From the NCBI GenBank assembly GCA_944393405.1, contig CALYAC010000038.1:1-12958 (forward strand): a stretch of DNA of 12,958 nucleotides, in the 5' to 3' direction. How positions within the stretch are numbered: position 1 is the stretch's first letter; the number at the start of each line of letters is the position of its first letter. A program made the translations under genes and the position numbers. Of the stretch, positions 8,755-12,958 are shown piece after piece. The stretch is from an uncultured Clostridia bacterium. GTDB taxonomy: Bacteria > Bacillota_A > Clostridia > TANB77 > CAG-508. Below the pieces are notes generated by a model. The model searched no databases. It saw nothing but the letters and a program-made list of their open reading frames with translations, and was not told the DNA's origin.

Positions 8755-8914
8755 GTTGAACCTTTCTCTATTCGAGACTTGGCTGCTGATTGTCCAATCT
8801 CTTATTTTTTAAACCGTCATATTTTATAGCTATTCGCTATTATATATTGTGGTATAAGAGCTCTAAGGAGTTTCCAGCAATTCAAGGACTTTTACATGGT
8901 CTCGACTTTCGTTA

Positions 8915-10110
8915 AACCATTCGCTTGCTCCTTCTGCAACTTCTTGAGTTGTTGCCCCCATTTGTTTTGCTAATTCATTATAATCTTGGCTTAATTGATT
9001 AATTTCTTCATCAGTATCTCCAGTAACCAATTGAATATCAGTAAATGCTTTATCTAATTCAGTAATTGTTTCATAAGCCTTTTGAACCCCTGTTTGAATT
9101 GCATTCAAGGCTTGGTACATTACAACATATCTACCAATATTTTTTACTGTTTCCATTAATGATTTTGAATGTTTTCCTGTTGTTTGTAATCCACTATTTT
9201 GTTTATTAATTTCTTTATTTTGTTGCTCTAATTCATTAGTGTATTGTTCTGCTTTTCTTTTTAAATTATTATCTTGACTTACAATTTTCATTTTTTCATT
9301 ATATTGCTCTTGTAACTCATCTGTTTGTTGTTTTAATGTAGTAAGTCTTTCTTTTTCTTCACTATTTAAACGACTTTTCCCTTCAAGTTGATTTATTTCC
9401 TTATTGTTTGTATTTATTTGTCTTATAATAGTTAATACGTCATTATATGCTTCTTTAATTTGTTGAGCATTTCTCCTTTGATTTTCTTGAGATTGCTCAA
9501 TTAATCTATTTGTTTGGTATCCTTGTGAATAAGCCTTATTTTGTGCTTGAGCTTCCGCACTACCATTAGCATTTATATATTGAGTATTACTTCCAACTGT
9601 ACCTTTTAAACTATTAAATTGAGAAGTTAAACTTTTTCTGTCTGCATCTGATAGATTATCTTGTTGTAAGCTTTTTTGGAGCTTAGCCATTTGATTGTAG
9701 TATTCTTTATTTATTTTTAATTTTTGATTAACACTTTGTTGTATTATTCTTTGTTGCTCACTTTCAGATTGTTGAACATCTTTTTGAATTTTTTGCAATT
9801 CCTCTTTTATATTATCTTCATATGCACTATAAAATGTGTCATTTAAGTATTTTTTAGGATTTTGAGTTATTGTCTCAGTTATTTTCTTTTTTGCATTATT
9901 CATTATAGTTTGATATCTTTTTGCACTTCTAGTCAATTGAGCTTCTACTTCTTTATCATTTGTTAAATTTATTTTTGCTTGAACTTCTATATATTTTTGA
10001 TTTGCACTTTTATATTTATTTGCCCATTCATTTAATTCCTTTGTTGCTTGACTTGTATCTAAAGATGCTGTTAACAACACATCCCATGAGCTATTAAATC
10101 CATCTGCCAA
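8915..10110 (-). CDS. Tape measure protein, exon 1 (N-terminal part, TTG start)
   Basis: The gene starts at TTG (10110), with AGGAGGTG exactly 7 bases upstream. No nearby in-frame ATG competes. Exon 1 holds 398 codons plus two bases of a split Leu codon. Residues 20-300 are Gln/Asn/Lys/Glu-rich coiled coil. From about 315 the conserved TP901-type tape measure domain begins: IGRYVVMYQALNAIQTGVQKAY, ELDKAFTDIQLVTGD, QMGATTQEVAEGASEW. That domain continues without a gap into exon 2 (RQGK). The full spliced protein would be 2384 aa. At the usual 1.5 angstrom per residue, an unprocessed tape measure of this size fits a tail of about 350 nm. It winds inside the tail tube, fixes tail length and is ejected first at infection. 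An unspliced reading would end at 8863 with a 415-aa product lacking most of the tape measure. Confidence 0.93.
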
Positions 10111-10117
10111 AACTTCT

Positions 10118-10125
10118 CACCTCCT
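10118..10125 (-). promoter_or_regulatory. Ribosome binding site deciding the tape measure TTG start
   Basis: AGGAGGTG is the strongest SD match in the window and lies 7 bases before TTG at 10110. It sits just before the stop region of the preceding gene (stop at 10127), so termination and initiation are only about 16 bases apart. Confidence 0.85.
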
Positions 10126-10126
10126 A

Positions 10127-10669
10127 CTAACTTCTGCTAAATCCAGCTCTTCTCATTTCTGTTAAGATACCTTCATTAACTTTCTTATCTAAAAGGCTAT
10201 TTATTTCTTGTTTATAATTAAGTCCATCATGTCCTATAATTCCCCCACTATCTATCCATTCAACAACCCAATCTGTGTATCGTTTACCTCCATAGGTTGC
10301 ATGTCCAGAAAAATCTAAATAACTATTAAAATATGGTTTTTCTGCAAATTGTTGGTCCATTTGGTCAGTATCAAAAAGTTTTATCCTTACTCTATAACCA
10401 TTTTTCGTTTTATAGACTTTAGATTGTGTATTTCTAACAGCATCTAATAAACCCCCAGTTCTATTATAATATAATGGGTTTCCTTCTTCATCAGATTTTG
10501 GTCTATAATCGCTATAAAATTCTAAAATCAATTCTTCCATTCTAAGTCTTACTTCTTCAGCAACTTCAGTTAATACTTTTTCTGCTATTTCATCTAATTC
10601 TTTTTGTATTTCAGCCTCCATTTGTGCAACAGAAGCAAATTTTCTACCCTTTGGTGACCTTATCTCCAT
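10127..10669 (-). CDS. Putative tail-completion (HK97 gp10-like) or tail-assembly protein
   Basis: This 180-aa protein is encoded directly before the tape measure gene. It begins with a helical stretch (residues 15-55, rich in Glu and Lys). A Tyr-rich segment YYNRTGGLLDAV (67-78) follows, and then beta-rich sequence (GYRVRIKLF, PYFNSYLDFSGH, RYTDWVVEWIDSGG). The RTGGLLDAV motif after an amphipathic helix is reminiscent of HK97 gp10-type tail-completion proteins, which sit at the head-tail joint, but the match is by eye and weak. The ATG lies inside the end of the upstream gene with its own SD (AAAGGAG, 10 bases upstream). The overlap is 26 bases in a +1 relative frame. Its place is where the second tail chaperone often lies, so a chaperone role or a frameshift fusion with the upstream gene is an alternative. 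Confidence 0.55.
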   Translation of the reverse strand: MEIRSPKGRKFASVAQMEAEIQKELDEIAEKVLTEVAEEVRLRMEELILEFYSDYRPKSDEEGNPLYYNRTGGLLDAVRNTQSKVYKTKNGYRVRIKLFDTDQMDQQFAEKPYFNSYLDFSGHATYGGKRYTDWVVEWIDSGGIIGHDGLNYKQEINSLLDKKVNEGILTEMRRAGFSRS

Positions 10670-11267
10670 TTTTATTCAACTCCTTTGTAGTAGAATTTGT
10701 TGGAGTCATAATTATATCTTTTATTAATTTTAGATTTGGGTCATTAAATTCTAAAATACTTTCTATTTTTTTTAAATCTTCACTTGACCTTTTACTAAAG
10801 ATATTATCCAATCCTTTCTCTAAAGCTTCTAATTCTTCTACATTAGGAGCCTTTTCTAATTCTTTTGTTAAATTGTCAATTACTTTTAAATTCATTTTTA
10901 AAGAAACATTATCAATCATTTTATATAGTTTTCTTATACTAGAAGACTTTGAATAAAGTACTTCTTCAAAATCTATATCATAATTATTTAAAATCATTTC
11001 ATCTTTTTTTATTTCTAAAGAGGTGCACTGCAATAGCCCATAAAAAAAGATAACTCTTTGTCTTTCAATTTCATACTGAACTTCATCTTTTATCTGTTCA
11101 TCTAAAATAGCAAACTGAACAAAGACTTTGTCTAAGATTATCATAAGCTCTTGAATGCTTATATCTTCTATAAAGTTTAAGAATTCAACTTCTTTCCCCT
11201 CTCTAAAATCATTTAATACATCTATAAATTTTAAAGATTCTTTTTCTTCATTTTTTTTTGTAGCCAT
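10644..11267 (-). CDS. Helical protein of unknown function, tail-assembly-chaperone position
   Basis: This 207-aa protein is acidic and almost entirely helical: FIDVLNDFREGKEVEFLNFI, ELMIILDKVFVQFAILDEQI, then KVIDNLTKELEKA and ELEALEKGLDNIF. I see no enzymatic motif, signal peptide or membrane span. The start at 11267 is supported by AAAGGGGAG about 8 bases upstream. A run of nine A residues (11251-11259) covers codons 3-6. The gene ends 26 bases inside the 180-aa gene that precedes the tape measure. Small helical proteins two genes before the tape measure are usually tail-assembly chaperones (lambda gpG-like), which coat the tape measure during tail building. That is the inferred role, from position and composition only. 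Confidence 0.5.
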   Translation of the reverse strand: MATKKNEEKESLKFIDVLNDFREGKEVEFLNFIEDISIQELMIILDKVFVQFAILDEQIKDEVQYEIERQRVIFFYGLLQCTSLEIKKDEMILNNYDIDFEEVLYSKSSSIRKLYKMIDNVSLKMNLKVIDNLTKELEKAPNVEELEALEKGLDNIFSKRSSEDLKKIESILEFNDPNLKLIKDIIMTPTNSTTKELNKNGDKVTKG

Positions 11268-11305
11268 TGCACTACTCCCCTTTCTAAAATATATCTAATT
11301 TAATT

Positions 11306-11387
11306 GAGAATCGCCGACAATGGTTTTTTATATTAAGGTAATGAAATTATATTACTTTAAATACAAAAAATATTGTAGACGATTCTC
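11306..11387 (-). repeat. Long imperfect inverted repeat in the intergenic gap
   Basis: The gap between 11268 and 11413 has no convincing gene. Almost all of it is an 82-base imperfect palindrome. GAGAATCG (11306-11313) matches CGATTCTC (11380-11387) perfectly, ACAAT (11317-11321) matches ATTGT (11372-11376), and an inner stem joins TTAAGGTAAT with ATTACTTTAA. Over the outer 37 positions of the arms, 28 are complementary. There is no U-run after either side, so it is not a standard intrinsic terminator. It may be a processing or attenuation hairpin separating the fibre genes from the chaperone/tape measure genes, or a recombination scar. Confidence 0.65.
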
Positions 11388-11413
11388 GTTGACTACTTTT
11401 ATTGTTTTATTTA

Positions 11414-11896
11414 TTAAGCCGTTCTTTTCCATATATATACAGAAATATATGGTGGTAAATTACTTCCCCTACCTGTCAATCCATCTAATGCTATTGCCTG
11501 TGGACGTGGGTCCATATTTGATGGAACAGAAGTTTGGTTATGTGCTATTGATTCAGTTGGAACAAAAGATACTCCATCGGAAGTTTTATCAAATAACATA
11601 TTCATAGCTCCAAAGTCAAACCTTGCAATAGCAGTACATCCATCTTCGTTTCCTGCATATAGGTTATGTTGGTGAGTTTCCCCACCACCAGTCATATTTG
11701 CTTCTGGAGCAATATTATATGCAGCTAACAAAAATTTATCTTTTATTAACTCCCAAGTTCCAAATCCAAGAATTCTTTCTGGAGAGCCAATTTCTGCAAA
11801 ACTCATATATACACTACCAACAGGATATATTGTTTCTAATATTGTTTGTTTCATAGAATTTATTTGATTTTGTAGTTCCAAGTTTGTGATTTCCAT
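11414..11896 (-). CDS. Phage fibre/baseplate protein with Gp10 C-terminal/collar-like domain (short paralogue)
   Basis: This 160-aa protein starts with a short helix (MEITNLELQNQINSMKQ). It then enters the domain typical of many phage fibre and baseplate proteins: IYPVGSVYMS (23-32), FGTWELIKDKFLLAA (45-59), GGETHQHN with a His-x-His pair (75, 77), and the closing PPYISVYIWKRTA. The family usually ends exactly in this W-K-R-x-A sequence, so the protein looks complete. In T4 gp12 and gp37, His-x-His sites bind metal in trimeric fibres, so a trimer is likely here. The SD is AAAGGGGA about 9 bases before the ATG. The N-terminus resembles that of the next upstream gene (both MEI-NL-LQ-QI), so the pair looks like a tandem duplication. 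A fibre or head/tail decoration role is inferred. Confidence 0.75.
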   Translation of the reverse strand: MEITNLELQNQINSMKQTILETIYPVGSVYMSFAEIGSPERILGFGTWELIKDKFLLAAYNIAPEANMTGGGETHQHNLYAGNEDGCTAIARFDFGAMNMLFDKTSDGVSFVPTESIAHNQTSVPSNMDPRPQAIALDGLTGRGSNLPPYISVYIWKRTA

Positions 11897-11950
11897 TTAA
11901 TATTTCCCCTTTCAGAGAAACACTAAATATCTTTTTTATAAGCAATTCTT

Positions 11951-12922
11951 TTATGATTTTATTTGAACATTTGTTAAATCTGAACGTGCACTTAAAACGA
12001 AGTTTTTAGCAGTTTGGTCTTTAACTAGAATTTGACAATCAGCAGGAATACCTTTAAACATTTGAGTATTTGATGTTACATTGTTAAAAGACAGTCCTGA
12101 AATATCAAGATATTCTAAACTGGTACAATTTAAAAATGTATACAGAGTACTTGTTAACTTTTCAGTATTATAGTTTCCAAAATAAATACTTTTTAGATTT
12201 TCACAACTCGTAAATGTCATATTCATAGATGTAACATTAGACATATCAAAATTGTCTAAATTAAGACTTTCTACACTACTTCTCCCAAAGAGACCATTTA
12301 TAGAGGTAGTCTCCATTTTATAACTATATAAGGTACAAGTTTTTATATTTTGATTTTCTTGAATTGCTGTCTCTAAATCATCTATCGTACTATAGTGCTC
12401 TGTATGAAAAATTGATTCATTGTCATAATACTCTAAATTATAACCTTCGCCTACTCTTTTCCACATATAACAAGTAATATATGGTTGCAAATTATTATGT
12501 GGTTGTGAACCTCCAACAAAATCATTATCTACATTCTCCAAATCCGTACTAAAATCACTCCAACCTTTATTATTCCCCGCAGAATTTGAAGCAAGACATA
12601 AACTAGATGTATGGTCATAAGAATCATTTATAAACTGAGTATGAGTCTCTCCTACTGCTCTTGAAGGATGAGCATGTTTAGGCATTTCATCAAGAGTTAA
12701 AGTATGTCTTTTCTCTCCACCAATTCTTTCTACACTATTAAAATCACTATCACTTGTATCAACCCCAACTGGAACTTTACCTTGTCCCCAAAGAACCCAA
12801 AGTCCACCAAATAAAAAATGTGGACTTGTAGCAACCGTACTTATATATATACTTCCAATAGGATATATTTTCTCCCATATATTATCTATTTGTTTTTGTA
12901 AATTCAAATTTTCAATTTCCAT
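11951..12922 (-). CDS. Phage fibre/baseplate protein fused to a BspA-like leucine-rich repeat domain
   Basis: The start is ATG at 12922, because an AAAGGAG SD lies 7 bases before it and inside the longer TTG reading from 12943. The product is 323 aa. Residues 1-15 are a helix; 18-157 form the Gp10 C-terminal/collar-like domain: KIYPIGSIYIS, FLFGGLWVLWGQGKVPVG, IGGEKRHTLTLDEMPKHAHP (His83, His85), LQPYITCYMWKRV. The family normally stops there. Here it continues with about 165 residues: a linker, then repeats such as VESLNLDNFDMSNVTSM, LKSIYFGNYNTEKLTS and LEYLDISGLSFNNVTS. These match the BspA-like/DUF285 leucine-rich repeat pattern, with a typical ending (DCQILVKDQTAKNFVLS). BspA-like repeats occur in surface proteins of gut and oral bacteria and bind host or bacterial surfaces. 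I infer a receptor- or mucus-binding fibre. The paralogue at 11414-11896 lacks the extension. Confidence 0.78.
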   Translation of the reverse strand: MEIENLNLQKQIDNIWEKIYPIGSIYISTVATSPHFLFGGLWVLWGQGKVPVGVDTSDSDFNSVERIGGEKRHTLTLDEMPKHAHPSRAVGETHTQFINDSYDHTSSLCLASNSAGNNKGWSDFSTDLENVDNDFVGGSQPHNNLQPYITCYMWKRVGEGYNLEYYDNESIFHTEHYSTIDDLETAIQENQNIKTCTLYSYKMETTSINGLFGRSSVESLNLDNFDMSNVTSMNMTFTSCENLKSIYFGNYNTEKLTSTLYTFLNCTSLEYLDISGLSFNNVTSNTQMFKGIPADCQILVKDQTAKNFVLSARSDLTNVQIKS

Positions 12923-12923
12923 A

Positions 12924-12943
12924 TTGCTACTCCTTTGTAGCAA
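12924..12943 (-). promoter_or_regulatory. Hairpin presenting the SD of the 323-aa fibre gene in its loop
   Basis: TTGCTAC and GTAGCAA form a perfect 7-bp stem whose 6-base loop AAAGGA is the SD. The ATG begins one base after the stem. The remaining upstream bases (12944-12958) are T- and A-rich and hold no recognisable promoter. The structure could expose or tune the SD. Confidence 0.5.
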
Positions 12944-12958
12944 AAAACAAAAGTTTTA

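Larger units (their letters stand above)
7792..8914 (-). ncRNA. Group I intron B (IA-type) interrupting the tape measure gene, exon 1/exon 2
   Basis: This 1123-base intron has a complete-looking IA core. P1 pairs exon AUGGUU with the guide GACCAU (8896-8901), placing a U-G pair at the splice site after 8915. P3 is AGUCC (8886-8890) with GGACU (8707-8711). P4 lies between the P element (8868-8883, ending UUGCUGGAAAC) and the Q element (8778-8794, CAAUCAGCAGCCAAG). P7 is GACUAU (near 8749-8754) with AUAGUC (8677-8682). P7.1/P7.2 lie at 8713-8754. P8 is ACCUAUA/UAUAGGU. P9 is a perfect 7-bp stem with a GAAA loop (8655-8672). The last base is G (7792). Splicing gives TGG TT|A AGA CAG, restoring EWLRQGK. 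Exon 1 read without splicing adds 17 intron-coded residues and stops at 8863. The endonuclease start codon is 302 bases from the 5' end, the same distance as in intron A. Confidence 0.92.

Noticed and set aside
1666..8914. Inteins instead of introns in the tape measure
   Set aside because: Both insertions contain in-frame stop codons relative to the exons, and no intein splicing motifs (Cys/Ser start, HN end) are seen. The group I RNA elements explain them fully.
11346..11351. TATAAT promoter -10 box on the minus strand in the intergenic gap
   Set aside because: No acceptable -35 box at 16-18 bases and no extended -10. AT-rich DNA gives this hexamer by chance, and it is buried in the inverted repeat.
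11951..12943. Longer fibre protein from TTG 12943
   Set aside because: The strong SD AAAGGAG lies inside the extra codons, 7 bases before ATG 12922.
1..12958. CRISPR array, tRNA, rRNA, insertion sequence or attachment site
   Set aside because: I saw no regularly spaced repeats, cloverleaf, transposase motif or duplicated att-like core. The only repeats are the related intron cores and local hairpins.

Overview
This window is a piece of tail-morphogenesis region from a long-tailed (siphovirus- or myovirus-type) bacteriophage or prophage. The DNA is very AT-rich (about 30% G+C by eye), Arg is mostly AGA, and the Shine-Dalgarno (SD) sequences are strong purine runs (AGGAGGTG, AAAGGAG, AAAGGGG). 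All of this points to a low-GC Firmicutes (Clostridia-like) host. Every convincing gene lies on the minus strand, so transcription runs from high to low coordinates.

In transcription order, the layout is as follows. Two paralogous fibre/baseplate-type genes come first: 11951-12922, with a BspA-like leucine-rich extension, and 11414-11896. An intergenic gap follows that holds a long imperfect inverted repeat (11306-11387). Next come a helical protein of unknown function in the position of a tail-assembly chaperone (10644-11267) and a 180-aa protein weakly resembling HK97 gp10-type tail-completion proteins (10127-10669), which overlaps it by 26 bases. The tape measure gene then runs from 10110 to 582. 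Last is the start of a tail-tip/baseplate-like protein (542 to the window edge).

The main discovery is that the tape measure gene is in three pieces. They are separated by two group I introns, 7792-8914 and 1666-2916. Joining 8915-10110, 2917-7791 and 582-1665 restores one frame of 2384 codons plus stop, and recreates the motifs EWLRQGK and WQWVADP at the two junctions. Both introns have a readable group I core (P1 with a U-G pair at the 5' splice site, P3, P4, P7, P7.1/P7.2, P8, a GAAA-capped P9, terminal G). Each carries a different zinc-ribbon plus Vsr-like/PD-(D/E)xK homing endonuclease gene beyond P9. The two RNA cores share a nearly identical 42-base P7-P7.2 segment with compensatory changes, so the introns look like relatives that entered one gene at two conserved motifs with different endonucleases.

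Functionally, the fibre-type proteins would contribute to host adhesion. The chaperone-position protein and the gp10-like protein would assist tail assembly. The tape measure protein (transmembrane pair, long coiled coils, C-terminal SH3b domain) would set tail length and contact the envelope. Its expression should require two self-splicing events in the late transcript.
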